Assembly (NCBI GenBank): GCA_963556195.1
Contig: OY744519.1
Coordinates: forward strand, 30,717,397 to 30,781,396
Reading direction: 5' to 3'
Length of the DNA stretch: 64,000 bases
DNA from: Sepiola atlantica
Taxonomy: Eukaryota > Mollusca > Cephalopoda > Sepiida > Sepiolidae
A model generated the notes under the pieces. The model was given only the letters and a program-made list of their open reading frames with translations, made no database searches and was not told where the DNA came from. Both the position numbers and the translations under genes were made by a program. This document shows positions 10,411 to 20,997 of the stretch, one piece after another (position 1 is the first letter of the stretch; each line of letters opens with the position of its first letter).

Positions 10411-11562
10411 CAATGTAAGTGTAGATATAATACCAAAGTAGATTGATTGTACGTAGATAACAAACAAAAGCGGAACCTTAATATCTCTAATTTAAACACC
10501 TGGAACACCGAAGACGAAGCGTGTCGGGTTATGCAAATTATTCGTTTTACGCAATCACTGATATGGAACCATTCATGATTATCATTCTAGAAAATACCTA
10601 ATATTTAAGGAAGAAATTGAAATTCATGGAATCTTACTTAATATGTGTCTATAATTTCAATGCGAATCTGAAATATTTAAAAATACTCCAAAGAAACTGA
10701 AATTTGAGGAATATTTATTAATAGATGTCTAATAATTATTGGAAAAATTTAACCAAAATCGGATGTATCTGAATTTTCACGAAGGGCTCCCATCCCCCTT
10801 TTACCCCCTTTGCGTGAAACTAAATCAAACTAAATATAGCCCACATTACGACCCCTTACGTCTAGCAGCTGTGTTCACAAAATTCATAATGATCTGTTAA
10901 TTAGTTTACGAGTGAATCTTGTACATACAAATATATAGACATATACACATACCTAACTTTATATTAGTAGAGATAGATCTATGGTTTTATATTTCTTTCC
11001 TGTATTTATGTAAATGTGAATTTCTAACTTGGTTGTCTTATGTTATTTCGCACTTGTTTCTCTATTGCTTTTCCTTTACTTTTATCGGTGTTTTCAATTA
11101 GAGAACCCATCTTACGTGTTCACTTTTTTTGTTATTTGAATCAGAATCCTATGACCTCGACTTTTATTTTATCATTTTTATTATTGTGTTGCGTAATATC
11201 TTTCGTGGTCCTAACGAAAGTGAAGCGTAATATAATTGAGGGCCAGCGTTCGGAAATTTTCTCCTTTTCAATAAACTCCATAAGGAAGAGTAACGCAATT
11301 GTGAGGTAGCAGAAGGCATAAAAACAAGATGTCTATAGTTATATGGATACATTTTTAAAACTCTCCCACGTTCGAAGTGCCTACTAAAAAAATTTAAAGA
11401 CATCATTCTCGAAATAGGGTTGAAATTAGAACTGGAAGTAAAACGGTCTATGAGAAACAACCAACGGTTGGGATAGTTTCAGAACACGTGGTCGATAACG
11501 AGATTTTTAAAGAAAATGTGTTGGATAACTTTGTGTCAGAAGCACCCTGATTTTCGTAGGCT
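10411..11562. other. No convincing gene
   Basis: Short open frames occur at 10919-11309, including a hydrophobic one (FILSFLLLCCVISFVVL), but no family signature was found. A/T-rich with scattered pyrimidine tracts. Confidence 0.35.
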
Positions 11563-11775
11563 CAAATTAACCTTTGGAAAGCCAAAATTGAAGAAATAGA
11601 AAAGACCAGAATAGAAATGGAGTAGGCAAATTTACGGGAAAGAGAGATGGGAGTAGAGAAGGCTAGGGCTGAAGCTGAGGTATGGATGGCAAAAATTAAA
11701 CAAGAAAAATCCACTCCGGGATATCGAGGAAAGAAAAAGGCTCCGTGGTTAAAGACTGGGCGACTTTGGCCTTGC
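11563..11775 (+). pseudogene. Coiled-coil-coding relic of unknown origin
   Basis: One plus-strand frame reads a charged heptad-like stretch (AKIEEIEKTRIEME, then after a TAG stop LREREMGVEKARAEAEVWM) and ends GRLWPC followed by TAG. Composition is purine-rich and unlike the neighbours. It may be the end of a transposon-encoded coiled-coil protein; I do not recognise it. Confidence 0.3.
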
Positions 11776-12008
11776 TAGATTATTTATTTTATTTGTTTAT
11801 TTTTTAATTTACCGAAAAAAGGAGCAATATTTTCTCGATATTTTTAGTTTTGTTTATTTATTTATTTATTTATTTATTGGCTTTCGTAAAAAAAAAAATG
11901 CTGAAAAAATACGAGCAATATATTTTCGAGAGTTTTATTTATTTTATTTATCTATTTTCTCGATATCTTTTCTTAATTTATTTTATTATTGATTTGATTT
12001 TTTAAATT
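11776..12008. repeat. A/T satellite array, segment 1
   Basis: Begins the degenerate array whose unit alternates 'CTGAAAAAATACGAGCAATATTTTTTCGATATTT' with 'ACCGAAAAAACGAGCGATATTTTCTCGATA', here given loosely because no two units are identical. Monomers are about 70-95 bp. The array stops abruptly at the copia 3' LTR. Confidence 0.7.
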
Positions 12009-12253
12009 CGCTGCGTCATTCATTTTAGAATGACTGGAAAACGAGAAATGAAACGATAAGTTATACAAATGGAGGACATAAAAATATACACTGGAACTAA
12101 ATACAAAAAATATTGGCGGGAATAACAAAATATACAGTGGGCGGAAATCGCTTCTTCTGATACTGTCCAGATTCTATAATTAGTAATCAACAGCAGCAGC
12201 TTGACAAACACACACACACACATTAATATAAACACACTGTCAATATGTCAACA
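12009..12253 (-). repeat. copia 3' LTR, tip truncated
   Basis: Minus-strand start TGTTGACATATTG at 12253, preceded by the polypurine tract TTGAGAGGAGG (12254-12264). It matches 15558-15826 (for example GGCGGGAATAACAAAATATA, CAGTGGGCGG and the (CA)n) but lacks a 24-base piece near 15640-15664 and about 12 terminal bases. Confidence 0.85.
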
Positions 12254-12399
12254 CCTCCTCTCAAGCTGCAGCTCCCCGTTACAGTTGCATCATTGCAAAA
12301 TATATCAAAGGACAGATAACTCTTTTTCAACCTCTTATAATACAACACTTCTTTAGTTTAATTTTGTTTACTGGGTTTGTGAATATGTCAGCAATATTG

Positions 12400-15300
12400 T
12401 CATTTGAGGGTGTATAATGTAAGTAATACAATATTATTTTGAATTTGAAACCTTATATAATGATATTTTACATCAATATGTTTAGATCTTTCATGAACAG
12501 GATTTTTTGCTAATGCTATAGCGCCTTTATTATCTGCATATATATTTATTTCAATTTCAATACCGCTCATATATTCATACAATTACTTTAGAAAATTTGC
12601 TTCCTGCATTATACTACACATAGCCATACATTCAGCTTCACATGTCGACATATCAATGGACCATCATTATTTAATTGGTAGCAATATCCAAAAATACTTC
12701 TTCTATCTTCTGAATTTGCCCAATTAGAATCGCAAAAACCAATTAAATTCAAATTATTGTCAGATTTCTTAAAGGTTAGACCATAATTAAGAGTTCCTTT
12801 AATATACTTCAAAACAAATCTACTTAGATTCAAATGTGCATTTGTGGGTTTTGACAAATACTGAGACAACATGGTAACTACATAACATAAATCAGGTCTC
12901 GTGCAAGTCATTGTGTAAATTAAACTGCCAATTATTTCCTTTAATAATCTGTAACCTGGTCATTCTTTTGAATCTGTACAACTCTTATAAGCACTTACGT
13001 CACATGGTATAGCTTTTGGGTTACAATCGTTCATTCCAAATCTGTTTAACACTATTTGTAAATATTTTGTCTGACTAATTTTAATAGTACCATTATAAAA
13101 TTGGAATTCTATTCCCAAGAAATAATATAATTGACCAAGATCTTTAATTTTTAAATTCTGGGATATGTTACTTTTTATATCTTTCATACTTTCTAAATCT
13201 GGAGCTGCTATTATTAGATCATCAACCCAAGTTATAATTATTTTTGAATCATTATATTTTTCCTATACGCACAATAATCATTTAACGACTGCTTGAAATT
13301 TTGATCTGTTAAAAATTTATGCAATAAATTGTTCCAATTTCTTCCACTTTGTTTCAGTCCATATAAAGATTTTTTAAATTTACAAACAAGCTTCTCACCA
13401 TTTTTGTTTGTTCGTACAAAACCTTTTGGCTGTTCAGCATATACTTCACAGTCAATATTAGCATTAAGTTATGCTGTTTTAAAGTTCATCTGATGTACAA
13501 TCAAATCATTTTGTACTGTTATTTGCATCAACATTCTGATAAATGTGATCTTACCTGTAGGAGAAAATGTTTCTTGATAATCTATATTTTGTATCTGGAA
13601 AAAATCCTTTTGTTTAAAATTTTTCCTTATTGTGAGGTCCTAACTTAACTGCATAGACCCTTCTGACTCTAATAATTTTTTTGTCTTTAGGTACAGTGAT
13701 AAGTTCGTAAGTATTGTTTTGCTTAAGGGCATCTATTTCCTTACTCATAGCTCTTTCCTATTTTAATTTTTCGGTAGATGTCACTGCTTCTTCATAAGTT
13801 TCAGGAATGTCTTTTATTCCATAAGAATAGTCGATAGAACAATTTGCTATATCCGAATGATCAGGATCTAACACGTAATCATTTCGATATTTAGGTTTAT
13901 TAAATTTTTGGTTGAGAACATCTTTTCTCAGTTTCATTTTCATCTGTATTTGATGTTTCATATTTTTCATCTGTATTTGATGCTTCATATTTTTCATCTG
14001 TATTTGATGCTTCATATTTATCATCTGTATTTGATGTTTCATATTTTTCATCTGTATTTGATGTTTCATATTTTTCATCTGGTGTTGTTGTTTCTTCTGT
14101 ATTATATTCTTCTGGTCGAGTTGTTTGTTCTCTGGGAAAATCAAATAAATTATTCTCGTCTTCCTCTGTATCTGGTTGTTGATATTCATGAAAGAGTACA
14201 CATCTTATTCTCTTGATTTCTCTTCTATCTGGAAAGTAAATGAGATAGGCTGGACTTTCAACATCGTATCCAACGAAAATTCTTTGTTCACTTCTTGGAC
14301 TAAATTTTGTTTTATTTTGAATGTAAGCAAAACATGTAGTGCCAAAAGTATGCATTTTACTTATATCAAGTTTTTCCAGTTCTTGTGTCAAAACATCTAT
14401 TCCTTATGTAGGCTGATGCTCTAATCGCATAGTTCCATAGATCTTTTGGTAACTTTGCTTGCATTAACAAACATGTCGCCATTTTGAAAAGCGACCTCCA
14501 TGATCTCTCAGCAGTACCATTTTGATGTGACGGATAAGGCGCCGAAAATTCTTGTCGTATTTCATGTTTTTGTAAGTAGGTGTTTGAACTGAGAACAAGT
14601 AAATTCCGTTCCGTTATCTGTTCTTAGTCTTTTGACTGATTCTTCGTAGGGTCCTGCTATATCGGCCAAAAATCTTTGTGTGGCATCTGCTGTTTGCGAT
14701 TTATTTTTAAGAAAATAAATGTTAATAAGTCCTGAGTAATCATCGACAAATGTTATTGCATATATCGATTCGTTTATCGAAGTTGGTTCAATTGGACCTG
14801 CTAAATCACAATGGATAAAATCAATTCTTTTGTTTGCCTTTTTGTCTGCTTTTTTATTTTTATTTTGGCCCATTTTTCGTTTGGCACATACACAACAATC
14901 ACATTTATTTTTATTACTTATTTTCATGGCTTTAACAGCTCGTTCCAAATTCAAAATCTCTTCTTTATTGCAATGTCTTAAAATATCATGTCATCCCTTC
15001 AATAAATGCGTTTGTTCGGTTTTGATACCGTTGAGAAAATACAGTTTCCCTCGCTTATTAATGTTACACGTTCTTCCATCCGGGATCTTCAATTTGGCGC
15101 GATTCTTTGAAAAATAGATCGAAGCGCCATCTTCTGTTGCTGATTGTACCAAGTAAATATTTTGTCTGTAAGTCGGAACATATAATGCATTTCGTAAAAT
15201 TACTTTACGTTTATTATTTTGTCGTCTCTGCGGTAACTTTCAGCGTCTTCTTTGGCATGGACTATGCCAGTACTACGACTTCCTTCAGCGTATGTTTTGC

Positions 15301-15530
15301 TTTATCAAATTTTTTATCTGTTCGAATGAATTTAGATTCATCCTTAATTATGTGTCGGAAGCCCCACAATCTACACGCACATCCAACATGTTCATTTTAT
15401 AAAGGTTTTCAGTCGTACTTACTGCAAATGAAAATGAGTTGGTCTCACTTGCGTCTTTCAGCACTTTAGCTGAGTTATTCGCCTTTCTGCAATAATCCGT
15501 GTTGTGAGTTCCAGTTTTGCAGTGGAATCA
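12400..15530 (-). pseudogene. copia gag-pol polyprotein relic
   Basis: Reading 5' to 3' on the minus strand. 15530-15490: zinc-knuckle remainder HCKTGTHNTDYC, with the first Cys replaced by Phe. About 15390: protease box DCGASDT in place of the usual DSGA. 14990-14880: pre-integrase HCNKEEILNLERAV and CDCCVC. 14840-14480: integrase DDE motifs HCDLAGP, FVDDYSG, RTDNGTEF and HQNGTAERSWR. 14391-13760: linker with a 27-bp coding minisatellite. 13500-13190: RT with EVYAEQPKGF, KSLYGLKQS and the WVDD catalytic box (13219-13230). 12911-12400: RT/RNase H tail with CDSNWANSEDRRS and ADNKGAIALAKNP. Multiple stops and frameshifts (for example just after the protease box) make it non-functional. Confidence 0.9.
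13941..14085 (-). repeat. 27-bp coding minisatellite in copia pol
   Basis: Starts of CATCTGTA recur exactly every 27 bp at 13941, 13968, 13995, 14022, 14049 and 14076. The unit encodes the nine residues KYETSNTDE with minor variants (A for T, D for E). The in-frame period suggests it expanded while the polyprotein was still translated. Confidence 0.85.
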
Positions 15531-15531
15531 T

Positions 15532-15546
15532 GCTGGGCCCATAACC
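15532..15546 (-). promoter_or_regulatory. copia primer-binding site (half tRNA-iMet)
   Basis: The minus strand reads GGTTATGGGCCCAGC immediately after the 5' LTR. This is the perfect complement of the anticodon stem-loop side of initiator tRNA-Met (GCTGGGCCCATAACC), the half-tRNA primer used by copia elements. Confidence 0.85.
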
Positions 15547-15826
15547 TGTTGAATAACCCGCTGCGTAATTCAGTTTAGAATGATTGGAAAGCGAGAAATG
15601 AAACAAGAAGTTATACAAATGAAGGACATGAAAATATACACGTGTGCGATGATCAAATTTATTACTGGAACTAAACAAAAAAATAATATTGGCGGGAATA
15701 ACAAAATATACAGTGGGCGGAAATAGCTTCTGATACTGTCCAAATTCTATAATTAGTAATCAACAACAGAAGCTTGACAAACACACACACACACATTAAT
15801 ATAAGCATACTGTCAGTATGTCAACA
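15547..15826 (-). repeat. copia 5' LTR
   Basis: 280 bp, starting TGTTGACATAC and ending TTATTCAACA on the minus strand, so the tips form the inverted hexamer TGTTGA/TCAACA. It contains a (CA)n run also present in the 3' LTR. Confidence 0.85.
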
Positions 15827-16278
15827 TATCCTCCTAAAACGATGATATTTTCTCGATATTTTTAATAATGTTTATTCTTCATTTATTTATTAAATGTTGT
15901 GGATATACTGAAGAAAATACGAGCAATATTGTTTCGATATCTTTTATTAATTTATTTTGTCTATTTATTGATTTTTTTATATATAAAAAATAAGCTGTAT
16001 TTTGTCGATATTTTTATAAATGTTTGCTTTTTATTTATTTATTGAATTCTATCTATACACTTATATACATAAATGCGATCGGTATTTTTTGATATTTTTT
16101 ATTCATTTTATTTTTTTAATATACCGAAAACAAAAAAATAGCAAAAAATTTTATATTTTTCTTACTTTCTTTTTTTCTTTCTTTCTTTCTTTATTTCTTT
16201 TGTTCTTTCATTCTTTATTTATTAACGTTTGAGTAGATACTGAAAAAAAGAACAGTATGATTTAATATTTGTATTTTT

Positions 16279-16291
<13 letters not shown>
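15827..16291. repeat. A/T satellite array, segment 2
   Basis: Continuation of the array beyond the copia element (for example GAAAATACGAGCAATATTG near 15913 and TACTGAAAAAAAGAACAG near 16238). A small TTTC-rich island lies at 16160-16215. Confidence 0.7.
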
Positions 16292-16314
<23 letters not shown>

Positions 16315-17205
16315 GTCTGGTGCTTCGAACAGGCGTGTTCAGGCTTGCTGGTTGTTCAACTCGCCCTGGCTGATGTGAGGATCCTGTGAGACAAAGGAAC
16401 CGCACCAGCATGTGCTTGCATGTGCACGATAGAATTGGTGTCGGCTTGCCTGCACGCCGTGTATCCGACAATTTGGGGTTGGTCCGGGATATTAGCGAGG
16501 TAGGCATCAAGAGAGCGCTTAAATTGTTCCACAGCAGCATTTTTTATATCCCGAATACACCTAGGCATGGCATTGAAGAGTTGTGACCCCTGTACAGGTA
16601 AGCTCGTTTCAAAAATGGTTCGTATTTTCCCACCAGTTTTTAGCGAGGGAACAATACAGTGCCTCCCGCGGCGTTCATTGTCTCGGGCTTGAATGTGGCC
16701 ATTAATGTTCGGTACCTTTCCTTCCAATATCTTCCAGATGTAAATTATCCGGTACCTTTCACGTCGTCTTTGCAGCGAGAACATTTTTGTCTTCTTCAGA
16801 CATGACCAGTAGTTCCGATCAGCTTGAATTTTCCGTAGAAAGGACCACTGAATGGCTTCAAGCTTTTGGATGAGCCTAGGGCTACTTGGGTTCCACAAGA
16901 CAGAACAGTATTCCAAAACTGGAATGACCAAGGATTTATACAGCGTGACCATTGCACGATATTCTCTGGTTTTAAATGTCCTCAGGATCCAGGCAATGAG
17001 GTTCTTGGCTTTTTCCACAACTTTGTTTATTTGATTGCTAAAAAGACAATCACTAGACATAGATACACCGAGGTCCTTTACTTCTTGCTTTATGTTTATC
17101 ATTTTTCCTGACGGAGTGTGGTATGATATCTCGCTTTTTAGCTGGTCGTTATTACCATAGCGGAGAAGCTCAAATTTCACGTCATTTAGCTTGATTAGTT
17201 TTTTA
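16292..17205 (-). mobile_element. 5'-truncated LINE with poly(A) tail
   Basis: Minus-strand non-LTR retrotransposon end inserted in the satellite. 16292-16314 is its poly(A) (T run on the plus strand). The reading frame is open to the 5' truncation point near 17205 without an ATG, as expected for incomplete reverse transcription. Satellite sequence resumes on both sides. Confidence 0.85.
16356..17205 (-). CDS. LINE ORF2 C-terminal domain (post-RT), partial but uninterrupted
   Basis: About 283 codons, no internal stop. It matches the common invertebrate Jockey/CR1-like RT tail: TPSGKMINIKQEVKDLGVSMS, then KNLIAWILRTFKTRE, YKSLVIPVLEYCSVLWNP (the conserved 'P-x-L-E-Y-C-x-x-x-W' box), SLQRRRERYRIIYIWKI and LFNAMPRCIRDI. 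The catalytic RT region is missing by 5' truncation. An unbroken frame in a non-selected fragment points to a recent insertion. It has no expected function. Confidence 0.85.
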
Positions 17206-18420
17206 TACAAAAACGAGCGTTATTTTCTCGATGTTATTTTAATTGTTTGTTTTTTCTTTCATTATTTATTAACTTTTGTGAATATACTGAAAAACGGCAT
17301 GGGCAATATTTTTTCGATATTGTTTTTATTCATTTATTTTATTTATTGATTGATTTTTGTCAATATTCTGAAAAAAAACGAGGTATATTTTCTCAATATA
17401 TTTTTTAATATTTGTTCTTCTTTATGTATTTATTGACTTTTATTGGTATTTTAATTCATTTTATTCAAATACGAGTAATATTATTCGGTATTTTTTATTA
17501 ATTTAAATTATTTATTTATTTTATTTTATATACATCCCCAAAACGAAGGATATTTAATCGATATTTTTAATAATGTTTGTCGTTAATTTATTTATTCAAT
17601 TTTGTGGATATACTGAAAAAGGAGAACAATTTTTCTGATATTTTTTATTAATTTTATTTATTTATTTTTAATATACCAAAAGACGAGCCATGTTTTCTAG
17701 ATATTTTTTTAATGTTTTTTTTTTAAATTTATTTATTGAATTTTATGTATATATTAATATGTATAAATATGAACAATAATTTTCCGATATTTTTTGTTCA
17801 TTTTATTAATTTATTTTATAATGTACGGGAAAAAACTAGCAATATTTTTTATTTATTTATTTATTTATTTATTTATTGACTTTTTTGTGTATACTGAAAA
17901 AAAGAAAAAGGTACGAGCAATATTTTTATACTTTTTATTTATTTATTTTTAATATACCAAAAAATGAGCAGTATTTTCGCGCTGTATTTTTTTTTTTTTT
18001 TATTAATGTTTGTTTTTTATTCATTTACTTCTTGATTTCTTTTAGATATACTGAAAAAATACGAGCAATATTTTTTCGATATTTTTTTCATTGATTTTTT
18101 ATTTTAATACCGAAAAAAAAACGAGCGATATTTACTCGATATTTTTTTATTTGTGTTTGTTCTTTCTTTCTTTATTTTTTATTGGCGTTTGCGTACATAC
18201 TGAAAAAATACGAGCAATAATTTTTCGATATTTTTTATTCATTTTATGTTTTTTTTATTGACGTTTGCGTACACACAGAAAAAAAATACGAGCAATAATT
18301 TTTCAATATTTTTTCATTTATTGATTGATTTATTTTGTTTTCTAATGTACCGAAAAAAAAAACGAACGATATTTTCACGATTTATTTATTTTTATTTCTT
18401 GTCGGTGTAAGTTGGTTTTT
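17206..18420. repeat. A/T satellite array, segment 3
   Basis: Longest part of the array. Cores such as ACGAGCAATATTTTTTCGAT recur near 17290, 17700, 17925, 18058, 18118, 18208 and 18290, at roughly 65-95 bp steps with alternating 'ACTGAAAA' and 'ACCGAAAA' leaders. Divergence between units is high, so the array is old. Confidence 0.75.
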
Positions 18421-18427
18421 TTTTGTG

Positions 18428-18429
<2 letters not shown>

Positions 18430-18458
<29 letters not shown>

Positions 18459-18471
18459 ACCACACACACAC

Positions 18472-18539
<68 letters not shown>
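18430..18539. repeat. (CA)n followed by (TA)n
   Basis: (CA)n at 18430-18474 passes directly into (TA)n at 18476-18539, which abuts fold-back element A. Confidence 0.95.
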
Positions 18540-18543
<4 letters not shown>

Positions 18544-18818
18544 TCATGTATCCACATAAAATATTATAAGGATGCATAATATATTTTATGTATCGATTTT
18601 CAGTATTTACTTTAACAGTGTTAAATGCGTGAGTAGAGCTAGATAGTAAGTTATGAAAATATATTTATGGCAATTAAGCTACACAGAGGTTTCTGCGTTT
18701 CATCCCGGTAGGAAATCGTCAGGCTAAAATACGTTTTAGCCTGACTGACAATTCCCTACGGGGATGAAACACGGAAGCCTATGTGTAGCTTAATTGCCAT
18801 AAATATATTTTCATAACT

Positions 18819-18822
<4 letters not shown>
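18540..18822. mobile_element. Fold-back element A (hammerhead family 1)
   Basis: A leader (TTTCAGTATTTAC, AACAGTG, GAGCTAGATAG) is followed by two near-complementary arms (18644-18729 and 18734-18823) and a 4-base turn. It is flanked on both sides by (TA)n. The same leader and arms recur in B (30538-31060) and C (56141-56758), each also between (TA)n tracts. It has no coding capacity. One arm encodes a hammerhead ribozyme. Confidence 0.8.
18669..18729 (-). ncRNA. Hammerhead ribozyme (family 1, copy A)
   Basis: Minus strand, 5' to 3': TTTTAGC (stem I, 18723-18729); core CTGACGA (18716-18722); stem II TTTCC/GGGAT with loop TACC; GAAA (18698-18701); stem III CGCAGA/TCTGTG with loop AACC (18682-18697); TA (18680-18681), then predicted cleavage before GCTTAATTGCC (18669-18679). 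AGC/GCT close stem I at the core. The outermost stem II pair is U-U, a weakness. Catalytic positions of the known motif are all present. The opposite arm (plus strand, from 18734) has a garbled core (CTGACTGACAA) and should be inactive. Confidence 0.65.

Positions 18823-18856
<34 letters not shown>
18822..18856. repeat. (TA)n microsatellite
   Basis: Right flank of fold-back element A. Confidence 0.95.
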
Positions 18857-18859
<3 letters not shown>

Positions 18860-19560
18860 CTCGCTAGATGTCTATATGAAGTGCGCATTAACACTTTATA
18901 CAAAAGAATGCAGTCCAAAAATAGAGCATATTTTATTCTTTCTCTCGGTCTGTTTATTGGAGGATGTGGTTTATTGAGAGTGCTGAGCCCGAGATACTTT
19001 CTACAATGTGTGCGTCCAATTGAATGGTCGGCCATTAGAGTCTATTTCAACATCTGTCGTTAATACAAAACGGTCGATAACACTGTTTTCCCCATTCCCA
19101 TTGGAGACAAGCACTGGGTCGGCGTGTTTCACTCCGGCTGGCGGCTGCCGGGTTAGTGATTCATCCACGACTGATCTACGTTATTTGTTGATTTATTCCA
19201 TCCTCATCTTCTCTCCCGGAACATTACGTATGTGCTTTGTCATCTCCGCGGGCGTTGAGTCAGTTTGAAGAAGAATGGCGAATGACGAATGTCGAATGGT
19301 GAACATCGCAGATTCAATATGATGGACGATTGGGAATCTTCGGTCTGGATAGAAAATTAAAAAAAAAAAAAAAATTAAAAAAATTCCAATAAGATGTCTT
19401 CAATATTTCTTGAAATAGGATGGAATATAAGTACATCTTTATTCGTTTATTAGAAGAAAAAAATGTGACTCGTTAGATCACACATTGTGCTCAGGGTGGA
19501 TTATTGGAATCAGGAAAAAACGAGTTTGCAAAACCAGTTAAATATTTTTTAAATATCCCA
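18857..19560. other. No recognised gene
   Basis: More GC-balanced at 18960-19270 than the surroundings. Short open frames there show no family signature. GACTCGTTAGATCAC at 19468-19482 equals part of the 5S-like head at 3350-3364 and may be a tiny 5S-SINE fragment. Confidence 0.35.
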
Positions 19561-19579
19561 AATCCAAAATTAGTCTTTT

Positions 19580-19674
19580 CTACTCTCTCTTTCTCCCTCT
19601 CACCCTTTCTCTCTCTCTCTCTCCCACTCACCATCTCTCTCCTACTCACTCTTTCTCTTTATCTCTCCCCCCTC

Positions 19675-19705
<31 letters not shown>

Positions 19706-19735
19706 CTCTTCCACTCACCATCTCTCTCCTACTCA

Positions 19736-19766
<31 letters not shown>

Positions 19767-19768
19767 GT
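19580..19768. repeat. CT-rich tract
   Basis: Imperfect CTCTCTTTCTC sequence containing a near-repeated segment (CTCACCATCTCTCTCCTACT occurs twice, about 90 bp apart). Confidence 0.9.
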
Positions 19769-19859
19769 CTGGGTTAATTAGTAGTACTATTTATGGTGAT
19801 ATTCTCTTTTGTTTATAATGGACTATTTTTCTTTCTTTATTACCTTCGACTGTTAATAA

Positions 19860-19861
<2 letters not shown>

Positions 19862-19930
<69 letters not shown>
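19862..19930. repeat. (GA)n microsatellite
   Basis: About 34 perfect GA units. Confidence 0.95.
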
Positions 19931-19931
<1 letters not shown>

Positions 19932-20358
19932 GGAAGTAAGAGTGATAGTATAAAATAAGAGTGGGTGGTCAAACGACATATAGTGAGAGAGGGTGAGAGT
20001 ATTAGATAGAATATTAGTTTGAGATGAGTCGCTTAGTTAGTTCCTTGCAAATTAAGACTAATTAGAAGACTTAAAATAACTCAATCCCTAAACTGAGGAA
20101 TATTTTAGCATGTATTTTGTGTGACTAAAATATATAGAGAAAAAACCTTAGAGGAACAAACATTGATTAAGTCAGCTTTAATATAATAATAGATCTTAGA
20201 AAGAATAAAAAGAAAACATTTATTATTATACTAAGGCTGCGTGAATCAAATGATGTAAAACATGGTAAAATATTCCTTAGTTATGGGATTGAGTTATGTT
20301 TAAAATAAAATGCATTTTGACCCTCTTAATTTGCCGTATATTTGTAATTAACTGAATA
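19931..20358. other. No recognised gene
   Basis: A/T-rich. TTAGTTATGGGATTGAGTTATG (20278-20299, quoted here only as a landmark pair) mirrors AACTCAATCCCTAAACTGAGG at 20080-20100, so an inverted repeat spans 20040-20300. Confidence 0.4.
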
Positions 20359-20921
20359 AGTCACCCATCTCCCGTTTAGCTACAGAGTAGCCCCAAAATG
20401 CTACCCATGGAAGCGTTAATAAAATTCACGATCCTTTCTGCAATCAAACCATACTAAGTACACATAAACTTCAGTCTATGCCTGACTTGTCCACCAAGTT
20501 TTAGTTATAAATGTCCAACAGTCTTTGTTTTATCGCCGTGAACACATCAGTGGGAAATGTGATCCTGAATGGACTTCACACTCACCGGATCTTACCCCCT
20601 ATTTTTGTTTATATCTGTGATGCTATCTCATAGATAATTCCTATCAAAACAATCCCCAAACTATTCCTGAACCGAAGAGAGCCACCCCAGCCCAAATCAG
20701 AGCAGTGCCATGAAAGGAGAGTGTGTTAGAATTATTGACAATTTCGCACGTCGTCTCTACGTGAACATTGATGAAACAAAGACAGTTGGGGATTCATGAC
20801 TGAAACATGGTTGACAAGTCAAGCATAGACTGAAGTTTATGTGTATCAAATATGGTTGGATTTTAGAAAGAATTGTGGATTTTATTAACTATTTTATAGG
20901 TGGCGATTTTATATGGGTCAC
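20359..20921 (+). mobile_element. Fold-back element carrying a DDE transposase tail
   Basis: Arms 20359-20535 and 20769-20921 are inverted copies: ACATAAACTTCAGTCTATGC against GCATAGACTGAAGTTTATGT, and AACAGTCTTTGTTTTAT against ATGAAACAAAGACAGTT. The loop and inner arms code for a transposase C-terminus. The form suggests a terminal inverted duplication of the 3' end of a DNA transposon. Confidence 0.7.
20550..20770 (+). pseudogene. Tc1/mariner-superfamily transposase C-terminus
   Basis: Plus-strand frames read CDPEWTSHSPDLTP, then NNPQTIPEPKRATPAQIRAVP and, after a frameshift, CVRIIDNFARRL. This is the 'W-x-x-x-S-P-D-L-T-P ... L-K ... I ... I-P ... R ... N-F-x-R-R' tail of IS630/Tc1/mariner-type DDE transposases found in insects and molluscs. 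The catalytic triad is absent and at least one stop and one frameshift intervene. Confidence 0.65.
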
Positions 20922-20997
20922 TATTTCTCTCACTGTATGTTTGTGTCTGATTCTTGGGGGAAATCATCAGACTAATTGCGTTTGTTTACATTTTAGG

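Larger units (their letters stand above)
12009..15826 (-). mobile_element. Ty1/copia LTR retrotransposon with a large gag deletion
   Basis: Two related LTRs flank a minus-strand pol relic in the copia order protease, integrase, reverse transcriptase, RNase H. The primer-binding site directly abuts the 5' LTR and a polypurine tract abuts the 3' LTR. The internal region is only about 3.3 kb because nearly all of gag is missing: the zinc-knuckle codons start within about 10 bases of the primer-binding site. The element sits inside the satellite array. No target duplication is visible because the outer tip of the 3' LTR is lost. Confidence 0.9.

Noticed and set aside
15532..15546. Initiator tRNA-Met fragment on the plus strand
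   Set aside because: It is the complement of the copia primer-binding site and abuts the LTR exactly; no other tRNA parts are present.
18335..18559. Frames of repeating Ile-Tyr or Thr-His here and at every other microsatellite
   Set aside because: Direct translations of (TA)n and (CA)n tracts.
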